Source of the DNA: Herbaspirillum sp. AP02 | GTDB taxonomy: Bacteria > Pseudomonadota > Gammaproteobacteria > Burkholderiales > Burkholderiaceae_D | Direction of reading: 5' to 3' | DNA length: 64,000 nucleotides | NCBI RefSeq assembly: GCF_015767275.1 | Contig: NZ_JADWMY010000001.1 | Coordinates: 186,001-250,000 of the forward strand | Shown here: in pieces, positions 44,055-53,216 of the stretch | Position numbering within the stretch: position 1 is the stretch's first letter | Layout: each line of letters begins with the position of its first letter | The notes under the pieces: generated by a model | Seen by the model: the letters and a program-made list of their open reading frames with translations, nothing else | Databases searched by the model: none | Told to the model about the DNA's origin: nothing | Made by a program: the position numbers and the translations under genes

Positions 44055-44423
44055 GTGAACCAAGCAAGCAAGATAGCCGTAATCGATGATGACGCCTCCA
44101 TGCGCGAGGCCCTGTCAGCGCTGATGCGCTCCATGGGCTGGACGGTGCAGTGCCATGCCAGCGCAGACGAATTCGTCTCCGAACAAGCCTATGAAACCCT
44201 GGATTGCATCGTCACCGATGTCCAGATGCCCGGCATGAGCGGCGTGGAGTTGCTGGAATGGCTGCGCGGCCGCCAACTGATCATGCCGGTGGTAGTGATC
44301 ACCTCGTATCCCACGGTAGCGGTGGCGGCACGGGTGGCGGCGGCGGGCCGGTCGGCATTCCTGGGCAAGCCCTTCGATGGCGACGAGATGCTGCATACGG
44401 TGGAAAACCTACTCAAGCAATGA
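44055..44423 (+). CDS. Stand-alone receiver protein (FixJ-type receiver domain)
   Basis: 122 aa starting at GTG 44055, with AAGGGAA just upstream. It is a single CheY-like domain: D11-D13, acceptor D55 in CIVTDVQMPGMSG, switch Ser in VVITSYP and K105 in FLGKPF. No output domain. It is probably phosphorylated by the upstream kinase and acts by protein contact, maybe on the EAL protein encoded 13 bp downstream. Both are likely in one transcript. Confidence 0.9.
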   Translation: MNQASKIAVIDDDASMREALSALMRSMGWTVQCHASADEFVSEQAYETLDCIVTDVQMPGMSGVELLEWLRGRQLIMPVVVITSYPTVAVAARVAAAGRSAFLGKPFDGDEMLHTVENLLKQ

Positions 44424-44436
44424 CCCGGGGGGGAAG

Positions 44437-46152
44437 ATGGAAAATCTGGTGCAGCAGTCACGACCCATGCCACGCCGCTGGAAAGACAGCCTGTGCGGAC
44501 TGGCAGCCGCATTCGTGCCGGCAGTGCAGGAGATGAGCCTGCGGCAACGCCTGGCCCGTCATTCGCGCTGGCCGATCTACCTGCTGCTCACCCTGGTCGT
44601 GGCCTGCGGCGCCAGCCTGTCCATGGTCATGCAGAGCACCGTGGAAAACATCCGCCATGCCGCCGATCCGCTGGTGCACTGGACCCTCAACGGCATGGGC
44701 ATGCATGACGTGACCGAACTGCTGCGCGAGGGCGGCATGGTGGACTTGAACCTGAACCGCATCGCCCGTCTGGTGCACTGGTTCAACCTGCTGGCATTGG
44801 CCACGGCGCTGTTCATGATGTATCACATCCGCGCCCGCTTCCGTTCCGAAGATGCGTTGGCGCACCAGGCCGCGCACGATCCCCTGACCGGCCTGGCGCA
44901 CCGGCGCTCGCTGGAGCACCGCCTGCTGCATCTGCGTGGCCGTAGTCACACGCTGGTGCTGGGCAGTGTCGATCGCTTCGAGCGTGTCATCGGCGCCTAT
45001 GGCCATGAATTCGCCGACGCCATGATCACCGATATCGCCACCCGCCTGCGCACCGTGGCGGGCGTCTATCAGGGCGAGGTGTTTCGCCTGGATGGGGCCA
45101 ACTTCGTGATCCTGTATCGCCACCATGTGCAATCCGAGGACCTCGCGCGCGCCCTGGTGGCCCTGCAGGCGGGCATGCAGCGGCCTTTCAGCTGCCGTAC
45201 CCACGAAGTGTTTTCCAACCTGAGCCTGGGTGCGGCCGAGTATCCGCGCCATGGCAGCGAGGCCGTGCAATTGCTGCGCAATGCCGACGCCGCGCTGCAA
45301 TCTGCACGTGCACAGGGCGGCAACATGCTGGTGGCGTATTCGGAAGCGCTCAATGCCGAAGCGGCGGCCCGGGTCGAGCTGGAGGCCCAACTGGTCCATG
45401 CACTGGAACGCAACGAACTGGAACTGCACCTGCAGCCCCAGCAATCGCTGCAGGATGGCAGCCTGGTCGGTTTCGAGGCGCTGGTGCGCTGGCGTCGTCA
45501 AGGGCAACTGATACCGCCGGGCGACTTCATCCCGGTGGCCGAGGAGTCGGGACTGGTGATCGCCGTCGGCGAATGGGTGCTGGAACGCGCCTGTGCCCAG
45601 ATCCACGCGCTGCGTAACCTGACCGGGCGCGACATGGTGGTGGCGGTGAACATCTCGCCGCGCCATTTCGGTCATCCTGATTTCCTGGCCCGCATACAGG
45701 CACTGCTGGCCCGCACCGGCATCCATCCGGGCAGCCTGGAGCTGGAGATCACGGAAGGCGCGGTCATGGAACACACCGAGGCCGCCGTGCAGCTGCTGCA
45801 CGAACTGCGCGCGCTGGGGCTGAAGCTGTCGATCGACGATTTCGGCACCGGCTATTCCAGCCTGGCCTACCTGAAGCGTTTTCCCATCGACAAGCTCAAG
45901 GTCGACCGTTCCTTCGTCAGTCAGCTGCGCCCCAATTCGCAGGATGCCGCTATCGTGCAGGCGGTCATCGGGCTGGGACATACGCTGGACATCAAGGTCA
46001 TTGCCGAGGGCGTGGAAACGGTACAGCAGCGCGAATGGCTCAAGCGTCTGGGATGCGATGAGATCCAGGGCTACTTCTACAGCCGCCCGTTGGCCGAGCC
46101 GCAGTTGCTGGGTTTCGTGATCGGCCAGCTGCGCGAGCAAGCGGCGGCCTGA
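44437..46152 (+). CDS. Membrane EAL phosphodiesterase with degenerate GGDEF
   Basis: 571 aa from ATG 44437, preceded by GGGGGGAAG. Two membrane helices (about 47-65 and 113-130) enclose a short periplasmic loop. In the GGDEF domain (about 150-285) the active loop is RLDGANF (D219-F223) instead of RLGGDEF, so cyclase activity is not expected. The EAL domain is intact (E347-L349 in GFEALVRW, EITEG, IDDFGTGYSS, KVDRSFV, AEGVET). Predicted c-di-GMP phosphodiesterase. It is 13 bp behind the stand-alone receiver gene. Confidence 0.93.
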   Translation: MENLVQQSRPMPRRWKDSLCGLAAAFVPAVQEMSLRQRLARHSRWPIYLLLTLVVACGASLSMVMQSTVENIRHAADPLVHWTLNGMGMHDVTELLREGGMVDLNLNRIARLVHWFNLLALATALFMMYHIRARFRSEDALAHQAAHDPLTGLAHRRSLEHRLLHLRGRSHTLVLGSVDRFERVIGAYGHEFADAMITDIATRLRTVAGVYQGEVFRLDGANFVILYRHHVQSEDLARALVALQAGMQRPFSCRTHEVFSNLSLGAAEYPRHGSEAVQLLRNADAALQSARAQGGNMLVAYSEALNAEAAARVELEAQLVHALERNELELHLQPQQSLQDGSLVGFEALVRWRRQGQLIPPGDFIPVAEESGLVIAVGEWVLERACAQIHALRNLTGRDMVVAVNISPRHFGHPDFLARIQALLARTGIHPGSLELEITEGAVMEHTEAAVQLLHELRALGLKLSIDDFGTGYSSLAYLKRFPIDKLKVDRSFVSQLRPNSQDAAIVQAVIGLGHTLDIKVIAEGVETVQQREWLKRLGCDEIQGYFYSRPLAEPQLLGFVIGQLREQAAA

Positions 46153-46243
46153 GCGCTGGAGGAAGCGACTGGACGCCACAGGACGCACCGGCCGTCAGTG
46201 GCGGCGCGTCCTGCGAGACTGCAGATCCGGATCAGGGACCGAG

Positions 46244-47866
46244 TCAGGCTTCCAGCCAGACATGCTCGGCAAAGGAGTACCCCATCATGCCGCCCAACGG
46301 AATCGGCGACAGGCCCCTGAGCTTGCTGCTGTAGCCGTCCAGGCTGGCCAGGAACATCGGGATGCCGATGCCGGCTTGCTCGTGGATGATGGTCTGCATG
46401 TCACCATACATCTGCTTGCGCTTGCCTGGATCGATCTCGGCGCGGGCACTGGTCAGCAACTGGTCGAACTTTTCACTCTTGAAGCGCGATTCATTCCAGG
46501 CCGCCTGGGACTGGAAGAACTGCGTCAGCAGCACGTCGGCGCTTGGCCGCGGGTTGACATTGCCGAACCCGACCGGATTGTTGAGCCATTGATTGGACCA
46601 GTAACCCTCTGGTGGCATGCGTTTGAGTTCCAGTTCCAGGCCGATGCGTTGTGCGGTTTGCTGCATGACCGTGGCGATGTCGACCGAATATACCGCCGCC
46701 ACTGAGCAGACCATCGGTACCTTGCCGGTCACGCCGGACTTCTGCAGGTGATATTTGGCCTTATCGAGATCCATCGGACGTTGCGGCAGGCCGGCGAGGA
46801 AAAAGGGGTTGGTGGGGTCGATGGGCTGGTCGTTGCCAAGGACGGCATGGCCACGGGCGATGTTCTTGCGCATCAGTTCACGGTCCATCAGGTATTTCAT
46901 GGCCAGCACGAAATCCGGATTGCTGCCGGGCCCGACATCCTTGCGCAGGATCAGATCGGTGTAGGCGCCGGACTGGGTTTCCAGCACGGCAAAGCCGGGG
47001 CTGCCCTTGACCCGCTCGATGGAGCGCGGGTTGAGGTTCGCTACCAGATCCAGGCCGCCCGAGAGGAGTGCATTGACGCGCGCGCTCTCATCGCCGATAC
47101 CGACATACTCGATCTCGTCCAGATAGGGCTTGCCTGGCTTCCAGTAATTGTCGTTGCGTACCACCAGCGAACGGATACCGGGGAGGAATTCCTTGAGTTT
47201 GTAGGGGCCGGTACCGATGCCGGTGCTGAAATCCGTGGTTCCGGCCTTGACGATATGGAAGTGGAAGGTGCCTACGATCACCGGCAGGTCTGCATTGGGC
47301 GCCACCAGGGTGACGGTCACTTCATTGGGGCCGGTCTCCTTGACGCTGTCGATCTGGTCGGCCAGGGTCTTGGCCTTGGAGGCGGTCGCCGGGTCTTTGT
47401 GGCGCATCAGCGAGAACACGACGTCGGCCGGCACCAGCGGCTTGCCGTCATGGAAGGTGACACCGTGGCGCAGCTTGAATACCCACACCTTGGCATCCTT
47501 GCTGCTGAAGGACTCGGCCAGCGCCGGTTGCGGCGTCAACGTGGCATCCAGTACGGTCAGACCGTTATAGAGCATGGTGCCGCGCGAATAATCGGTCTTG
47601 TTCGACTGCTTGGCCGGGTCCAGTGTATCGCTGACCGAGGCGGTATCGCCGCCGACGCGCAGCCGGCCGCCGCGGCGCGGCGTCTGGGCGTAGGCGCTGA
47701 CGGCGCTACTGGCCAGGCCGCCTGCCAGGCTGGCCTGCATGCCCCCTGCCAGCAGCATCTTGAGGATGTCGCGCCGGCTGGCACCGCGTTTCATGCATTC
47801 CATCAGGCCGGCGCTGTCGGCGGCGCTGAGGAGAAGGTCGTTTCTGTTCTTGCTGTTGTCGTCCAT
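46244..47866 (-). CDS. Peptide/oligopeptide-type (family 5) substrate-binding protein, Tat-exported
   Basis: 540 aa from ATG 47866, preceded by AGGGAGC. The N terminus has a twin-arginine motif (GASRRDILKML) followed by a hydrophobic stretch and AYAQ cleavage site, suggesting Tat export. The mature protein is SBP_bac_5 (DppA/OppA/NikA class): LRVGGDTASVSDTLDPAKQ, VWVFKLRHGVTFHDGKPLVPADVVFSL. No permease or ATPase gene is adjacent, so it must use components from elsewhere. It is 118 bp downstream of the HAD dehalogenase gene. An upstream continuation of the frame is not supported. Confidence 0.85.
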   Translation of the reverse strand: MDDNSKNRNDLLLSAADSAGLMECMKRGASRRDILKMLLAGGMQASLAGGLASSAVSAYAQTPRRGGRLRVGGDTASVSDTLDPAKQSNKTDYSRGTMLYNGLTVLDATLTPQPALAESFSSKDAKVWVFKLRHGVTFHDGKPLVPADVVFSLMRHKDPATASKAKTLADQIDSVKETGPNEVTVTLVAPNADLPVIVGTFHFHIVKAGTTDFSTGIGTGPYKLKEFLPGIRSLVVRNDNYWKPGKPYLDEIEYVGIGDESARVNALLSGGLDLVANLNPRSIERVKGSPGFAVLETQSGAYTDLILRKDVGPGSNPDFVLAMKYLMDRELMRKNIARGHAVLGNDQPIDPTNPFFLAGLPQRPMDLDKAKYHLQKSGVTGKVPMVCSVAAVYSVDIATVMQQTAQRIGLELELKRMPPEGYWSNQWLNNPVGFGNVNPRPSADVLLTQFFQSQAAWNESRFKSEKFDQLLTSARAEIDPGKRKQMYGDMQTIIHEQAGIGIPMFLASLDGYSSKLRGLSPIPLGGMMGYSFAEHVWLEA

Positions 47867-47984
47867 GATGCAGCTCCCTGGTGGTTGAGACGTGAGGACA
47901 GCGGCCGGCTGCAAGCTGCGGCCTACCTGGTCCCGGATGCGCTGATGCAGGCCGGCGTCGCCGTGCGGCGCCGGTTCACACGAC

Positions 47985-48683
47985 TTAACGGCCGGCGTCG
48001 ACCGCATCGGCCAGTTGGGCCAATGTGTGGAAGTGGTAGTCGGGCACGGTGTGCTGGGAGGCAATCGTGCCGCCCGGGCCGGATTGGTCGTGCCGGCGCT
48101 CGATCCAGCAGGTGGTGATGCCCAGACGCATGGAAACACCGATATCGTGGTACTGGCTTTGCGCCACATGCAGGTTGTCGGCCTGGCGATAGCCCCATTG
48201 GCTTTCGAAGCGGCCGCGTGCATAGGCGAAGTACTGCGGATCGGGCTTCTCGCACAGGGCATCGTCACAGCTGAGCAGCAGGTCGAAGGGTTCGCCCAGG
48301 GTACGCGCGAAATGTTGAAGCGCCCAATGCTGTGCATTGGTCATGGTGACCAGCTTGAAGTGCTTGCGCAGCCGCTGCAGCGCCTCAACCGAGTCGGGGA
48401 AGGCGGGCCAATGCGCTACCGAATCACGAAGTCCGCGGGCCAGTTCGGCGCTGTCGGGCAGCCCCAGGCCGGGAGCAATGACATGCCAGCAACGCTCCAG
48501 GTCATCTGGATACCAACCGGTGTTGCCGTCGCTGCGCGCGGCGCGATAGGCTGCCAGAAAATCGTCGTCCGGGATCGTGCTGTCGGGAACCGCCTGGCGC
48601 AAGTAGGCTAGCATGCCTCCTTCGAAATCGATGAGGGTGCCGACGACGTCAAACGTGAGTACCTTGAAGTCCTGCAGAGACAT
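47985..48683 (-). CDS. HAD-superfamily haloacid-dehalogenase type II-like hydrolase
   Basis: 232 aa from ATG 48683, preceded by GGAGC. HAD motif I TFDVVGTLIDFE carries the nucleophile Asp; motif II is VTMTNAQ; motif III contains KPDPQYFAYA; motif IV is DIGVSMRLGI. The (S)-2-haloacid dehalogenase family is the closest by motif pattern. A phosphatase is the alternative. Cytoplasmic. Upstream of the family-5 binding-protein gene on the same strand. Confidence 0.85.
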   Translation of the reverse strand: MSLQDFKVLTFDVVGTLIDFEGGMLAYLRQAVPDSTIPDDDFLAAYRAARSDGNTGWYPDDLERCWHVIAPGLGLPDSAELARGLRDSVAHWPAFPDSVEALQRLRKHFKLVTMTNAQHWALQHFARTLGEPFDLLLSCDDALCEKPDPQYFAYARGRFESQWGYRQADNLHVAQSQYHDIGVSMRLGITTCWIERRHDQSGPGGTIASQHTVPDYHFHTLAQLADAVDAGR

Positions 48684-49003
48684 GTGCTGCTCCAGAAAGT
48701 AGGTGGCGATGGGAGGGGAGGGTGTGCGAGAGATGACGACATGTTCGCTACCGCATTGAGGATACGGCGCCATGGCCGATCTTTTCTTCCAAAGTAGGGC
48801 AGGCAAACCGCATAGAATTTTTTTGTGCAGTGCCGCGACGGCATGCCATGGCAGGCGGTAGGCCCGACACGCTTTCAGCGATGGCTCAATCCCGGAACAT
48901 CATTCCGGCAGGACTGGACTGGACAGGCCCGGGCGACCCACTGGCGGACTGTTGTCCCGGCAGCAGGGCGAGCGGGGGGAGACGGTGACCCTCACCCTGA
49001 CCG
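48684..49003. other. Intergenic region between dehalogenase and the iron operon
   Basis: 320 bp between divergent transcription units. It contains CATAGAATTTTTTT at 48811-48824 (possible -10 context) but no gene, repeat or recognised RNA. The iron-unit promoter and Fur box start right after it. Confidence 0.45.
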
Positions 49004-49048
49004 TTGTAAAACTTCATATGGCCGATTAAAATGAGAATTATTATTATC
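49004..49048 (+). promoter_or_regulatory. sigma-70 promoter with Fur box
   Basis: TTGTAA (49004-49009) and TAAAAT (49027-49032) with a 17-bp spacer form a good promoter. Overlapping the -10 and the expected start point is AATGAGAATTATTATTATC (49030-49048), which matches the Fur consensus (GATAATGATAATCATTATC) at most positions. The first gene starts at 49071. Iron-repressed expression of the following sigma/receptor genes is expected. Confidence 0.85.
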
Positions 49049-49070
49049 TAAGTCTGTTTCCCCCGCCCCC

Positions 49071-49592
49071 ATGCCCGTCCCGTCTCTCGCCGATGCCGAG
49101 CGTTTCCAGATGCTGTACCGCGAGCACCATGGCTGGTTGCAGCAATGGCTGCGTGGCCGCATCGGCAGCAGTGTCGACGCCGCCGATCTGGCCCAGGACA
49201 CCTTCCTGCGCGTGCTTGGCAAGCCGCGTGCGCTGGACGAGGTGCGCGAGCCGCGGGCCTGGTTGAGCCGCATCGCGCATGGGTTGGTGGTGGACAAGGT
49301 GCGTCGCGACGAGGTCGAGCGCGCCTGCCTGCAGGCCATCGCTGCACTGCCCCAGCCGGAGGCCATTTCACCAGAAGCAAGGATGTTGCTCATCGAACTG
49401 CTGGCCGCCATCGACGCCGTGCTGGAAGGCCTGGGCGCCAGGGCACGCGAGGCGTTCCTGCTGTCGCGCCTGGAGCAGATGAGCTATTCCGAGATTGCCG
49501 CCCGCATGGGCGTCTCCCTGAGCAGCGTGGAGAAATACATGGCGGCCGCGATCCGCCATTGTTACCTGATGCGACAGTCCCTGCGGGATTAG
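49071..49592 (+). CDS. ECF RNA polymerase sigma factor, FecI family (first)
   Basis: 173 aa. Region 2: DLAQDTFLRVLGK … PRAWLSRIAHGLVVDKVRR. Region 4: LEQMSYSEIAARMGVSLSSVEKYMAAAIRHC. This is the FecI group that is activated by a FecR anti-sigma when the cognate TonB receptor binds its siderophore. It lies directly behind a Fur box and 22 bp before fecR, followed by the STN-type receptor gene: a complete cell-surface signalling set. Confidence 0.93.
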   Translation: MPVPSLADAERFQMLYREHHGWLQQWLRGRIGSSVDAADLAQDTFLRVLGKPRALDEVREPRAWLSRIAHGLVVDKVRRDEVERACLQAIAALPQPEAISPEARMLLIELLAAIDAVLEGLGARAREAFLLSRLEQMSYSEIAARMGVSLSSVEKYMAAAIRHCYLMRQSLRD

Positions 49593-49614
49593 CGCACTGC
49601 CTTGCGCCACAGCC

Positions 49615-50661
49615 ATGCCTGCCACGCCGCCAGCCAGCTCCACCGATTCCGGTGTCGACGACCCGGTCCTCGACCAGGCGATCGCCTGGCTGGTCCGTTT
49701 GCGTGCCGACCCCGGGCACCCCGGCGGTGACACTGGCTTGCAGGGCCAGATCGAGCAGTGGTGTGGGGCCAATCCCGCCCATGCGCAGGTATGGCGGGAA
49801 CTGATGGCGGCCGAGGAGCAATTCCAGCAACTGGTGGCGCTGCCCGTCCCCGCAGGCCAGTGGCAGGCTCCCTTGAACCAATTGACCCGCAGCCGTCAGC
49901 GGCGCCAGGCGCGGCGCCGCTGGCTGGGAGGCGTGGCCCTGGGCCTGGGTGGCCTGGCCATGGCGTCACTGGCGGCACGCCAGGCCGGCTGGTTCGACTT
50001 GCTCGAAGGCAGTGGCTACACGACGGCCACCGGCGCGCAGCGCAGGCTGAGACTGAGCGACGGAACCGCGCTGGCACTCAATACCGATTCCCAGGTCCAG
50101 GTCCGCTTTGACCTGGCGCAACGCTTGCTGGTACTGCGCCAGGGCGAAATCTTCGTCGATAGCGGCAAGGATACGCAATCCGCGCAGTATCGCCCATTGC
50201 GGGTACGTACCGCACATGCCATGTTGCAGGCGCTGGGCACGCGTTTCGATGTGCGCCAGCAGGCGCAGGCGACCCGACTCACGGTGATCGAAGGGCAGGT
50301 GGCGGTAGAGACGGTCACGGGCCTGCGCGAGGTCATCGTGCCCGGCGAAATGGTCGAGATCGATGCCCAGGGGCAACTGCAGCGCCAGGCCATCCTGAGC
50401 GCATCCATGGACCCCACTGCCTGGCTGGAACAGACGTTGGTGGCGCGCCAGATGCGGTTGGGCGATCTGGTTGCCGAGATGGCCCGTTATCGCCATGGCT
50501 GGCTCCAGTGCGATCCGGCCGTGGCCGACTTGCGGATATCCGGGGTGTTCCAGCTACAGGACAACGATGCGGCCCTGGACTCGCTGGCACAGGCACTGCC
50601 GGTGGTCGTGCAACGGCGCACCCGATTCTGGGTGCGGCTGGCGGCGGCCGGGCGGGACTGA
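49615..50661 (+). CDS. FecR-type anti-sigma factor
   Basis: 348 aa. The N-terminal cytoplasmic anti-sigma domain (DUF4880, about 15-65; QAIAWLVRLRADPG, WCGANPAHAQVW) is followed by a membrane helix (about 100-120), a FecR periplasmic domain (about 130-230; GEIFVDSGKD, GTRFDVRQQ), and a C-terminal STN-like end (DLVAEMARYRHGWLQCDP). It passes the signal from the TonB receptor to the first ECF sigma. Confidence 0.92.
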   Translation: MPATPPASSTDSGVDDPVLDQAIAWLVRLRADPGHPGGDTGLQGQIEQWCGANPAHAQVWRELMAAEEQFQQLVALPVPAGQWQAPLNQLTRSRQRRQARRRWLGGVALGLGGLAMASLAARQAGWFDLLEGSGYTTATGAQRRLRLSDGTALALNTDSQVQVRFDLAQRLLVLRQGEIFVDSGKDTQSAQYRPLRVRTAHAMLQALGTRFDVRQQAQATRLTVIEGQVAVETVTGLREVIVPGEMVEIDAQGQLQRQAILSASMDPTAWLEQTLVARQMRLGDLVAEMARYRHGWLQCDPAVADLRISGVFQLQDNDAALDSLAQALPVVVQRRTRFWVRLAAAGRD

Positions 50662-50753
50662 GCAGGCCGGCAGATTTTTTTCGGTTCCGATTACGGGTTC
50701 TGGCGGGTTCGTTCGGCATCCCAGTGAAGCCCGACGAATCGAACCGCTTGCGC

Positions 50754-53192
50754 ATGCCACCCAACCCATTCCTGTCCCTGAACTCCCGCGCCGCCATCAG
50801 CGCCGGCAAAGCTTTGCCGGCGCTGATGGCGCTGCTGCTGGTCCTTGGCAGCCTGTGCCTGGGGCCGGCCGAGGCCATGGCACAGGGACGGCGCCATTAC
50901 GATATCGCGACCAGCCCGCTGGAACAGGCGTTGAATCACTTCGCCCGTCAGGCCGGCATCACGCTCTCGTATGCGCCGGACATGGTGCAGGGCCGCCATG
51001 CGGCGGCGCTGGCCGGTACGTTGACGGTAGAGGAGGGACTGGCGCAGTTGCTGGCCGGCAGCGGCCTGCACGCGGTACGCGCTGCCAATGGGAGCTACGG
51101 CCTGCAATGGCGCAGCAGTGCGAGTGATGACGGCAAGCCGCTACGCCAGCAGGCGCAGCGGCTCAAGGACGTCATCATCGATGGCCGTCGCGATCCGGTC
51201 GAGTTCTCCGACAGCGCGGACGACTATGCCGTCCGCGCCGGCCAGAGCGCCACCCGTACCTCCACGCCCTTGCTGGACATTGCCCAGTCGCTGTCGGTCG
51301 TCACCCGTGCTGAAATGGAAGCACGCGGTGCCGACAGTATCCTCGACGTGCTGCGCTACATGCCCGGTGCCAATACCGAAACCCATGGCGTCGATCCGCG
51401 CGGCTATGACTATTTCAACCTGCGCGGTTTCATCAACGCCCAGAACACCAGCAACTACCTCAACGGCCTGCGCCAGCCGGTGGCCGGCTTCGGTATGTTC
51501 CGCACCGAGGCGTATGGGCTGGAACGGGTCGAGGTCTTGCGCGGCGCCGCCTCGGCCAGCTTCGGACAGGCCGATCCGGGCGGGGTCGTCAATCGCATCA
51601 GCAAGGTGGCCGGATCCGATGCCCCCAACGAGATACAAGCCGGGATCGGCAGCTTCCAGCGGCGCCAACTGGCGACCGACCTGAGCGGCACGCTCGACGA
51701 TGCAGGCCGGGTGCAGGGCCGCCTGGTGGGCCTGGCGCTGGACAGTAATACCCAGTTCAGCTACGACAACGGTACTGCCGTGCCCAACGACCGGCTGTAC
51801 CTGGCCCCCTCACTGAAGCTGCAACTGGACGGCGACAGTCATCTGATACTGCTGGCCGACTACCTGCGCGACCGCAGTGGCAGCAGTCGCTGGACGGCGG
51901 TGCGGGCCGACGGCGGTCTTACCCATACCCTGGTGGGTGATCCGGGTACGGACCGCCAGCGCGGCGAGCAATGGTCGCTGGGCTGGATGCTGGACCAGCG
52001 GCTGGATGCCACCTGGCGCCTGCAGCAAGACTTTCGTCACGCGGCACTGCGTTCCGACTACTCGGTCCTCAACCCGGTCAGCGTGAGCGGCAGCGTGCTC
52101 GCGCGCAGCAGCGCCCGCTACCAGACGCAACTGACCAGCACCCAGCTCGATACCCGTCTGCAAGGTCGATGGCAGCAGGGTGAGGTCGACCATACGCTGC
52201 TGGTGGGGCTGGACCTGATGCAGATGCACCAGGACGAGCAGCGCTATCGGGGAACGGCGCCCGCGCTGGACCTGGCACAACCGGTCTACGGCATGCCCAT
52301 TGCCCTGGCCTCCACCCTGTATGCGCAACTGCATGAGGACATGCGCCAGACCGGCGTCTATGTCCAGGACCAGATCCGCGATGGCGCCTGGGTATGGACC
52401 CTGGGCAGTCGCCGTGACCGCGTCACCGATACCACCCGCAACGATATCGGGCCCTCGCGCCTGGACAGCCGCGCCCAGGCGTGGAGTCATCGTCTCGGGC
52501 TGGCGTGGACCCATTCCCCCGGTCTGGTGCCTTATCTGAACTACAGCACTTCCTTCCTCCCGCAGACCGGGCAGGATGCTGCCGGCCAGCCCTTTGCACC
52601 GTCCTACGGCCGGCAGTTCGAGGTCGGCCTCAAGTTCCAGCCGCAGGCGCACCGCCTGCTTTATACCGCCGCCCTCTATCAGGTCAGCAAGGACAACGTG
52701 CTGACCGCCGACCCGCAGCATGCCAATGCCTACCTCGCCCAGAGCCAGGTCCGCTCGCGCGGAGTGGAGCTGGAAGCCAAGGGAAGGCTGCTGCCGGGTC
52801 TCAACCTCGCGGCTGCCTACACCTACACCCAGGCCATCAACACGCGCCATGTCGATCCCACCCTGCAAGGCAAGTCGCCGGTGCTGGTGCCACGCCATGC
52901 GGCCAGCCTGTGGCTGGACTACACCCCGGGCCAAGGCTGGGCAGGCTGGGGCGTGGGCGGCGGCGCCCGCTATGTCGGTATCAACTATGCCAATGCCGAC
53001 AACAGCGTACGCAATGCCGCCGTGGTGCTGCTGGACGCCATGCTGCGGCTGGACCAGGGACATTGGCGCTATGCGCTCAACATCAGCAACCTGAGCAATC
53101 GCCAGAGCACCTCCTGCCTGGCCGAGCCGACCCTGACCTGCTTCTGGGCCGAAGAACGGATGGCGCTGTTGAGCGCCCGCTATCGCTGGTAG
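50754..53192 (+). CDS. TonB-dependent siderophore receptor with N-terminal signalling (STN) domain
   Basis: 812 aa from ATG 50754. The signal peptide ends near EAMAQ. Then the STN domain (about 45-125; YDIATSPLEQALNHFARQAGITLSYAPDM, shown in part), which contacts FecR in FpvA/FecA-type receptors, a plug domain (about 150-260; LRGFINAQNTSNYLNGLRQPV, RVEVLRGAASASFGQADPGGVVN) and the barrel, ending ARYRW. The exact siderophore is unknown, although the family is ferric-siderophore (FpvA/FhuE-like). It is 92 bp after fecR and its promoter is the upstream Fur-regulated one or the sigma itself. Confidence 0.92.
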   Translation: MPPNPFLSLNSRAAISAGKALPALMALLLVLGSLCLGPAEAMAQGRRHYDIATSPLEQALNHFARQAGITLSYAPDMVQGRHAAALAGTLTVEEGLAQLLAGSGLHAVRAANGSYGLQWRSSASDDGKPLRQQAQRLKDVIIDGRRDPVEFSDSADDYAVRAGQSATRTSTPLLDIAQSLSVVTRAEMEARGADSILDVLRYMPGANTETHGVDPRGYDYFNLRGFINAQNTSNYLNGLRQPVAGFGMFRTEAYGLERVEVLRGAASASFGQADPGGVVNRISKVAGSDAPNEIQAGIGSFQRRQLATDLSGTLDDAGRVQGRLVGLALDSNTQFSYDNGTAVPNDRLYLAPSLKLQLDGDSHLILLADYLRDRSGSSRWTAVRADGGLTHTLVGDPGTDRQRGEQWSLGWMLDQRLDATWRLQQDFRHAALRSDYSVLNPVSVSGSVLARSSARYQTQLTSTQLDTRLQGRWQQGEVDHTLLVGLDLMQMHQDEQRYRGTAPALDLAQPVYGMPIALASTLYAQLHEDMRQTGVYVQDQIRDGAWVWTLGSRRDRVTDTTRNDIGPSRLDSRAQAWSHRLGLAWTHSPGLVPYLNYSTSFLPQTGQDAAGQPFAPSYGRQFEVGLKFQPQAHRLLYTAALYQVSKDNVLTADPQHANAYLAQSQVRSRGVELEAKGRLLPGLNLAAAYTYTQAINTRHVDPTLQGKSPVLVPRHAASLWLDYTPGQGWAGWGVGGGARYVGINYANADNSVRNAAVVLLDAMLRLDQGHWRYALNISNLSNRQSTSCLAEPTLTCFWAEERMALLSARYRW

Positions 53193-53216
53193 CCAGAGGG
53201 AAGGGGACCATTCATC

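Noticed and set aside
46179-46213. Hairpin between the EAL gene and the convergent binding-protein gene
   Set aside because: The CAGGACGC/GCGTCCTG stem has a large 19-nt loop and no T-run on either side. Too weak to call a terminator.
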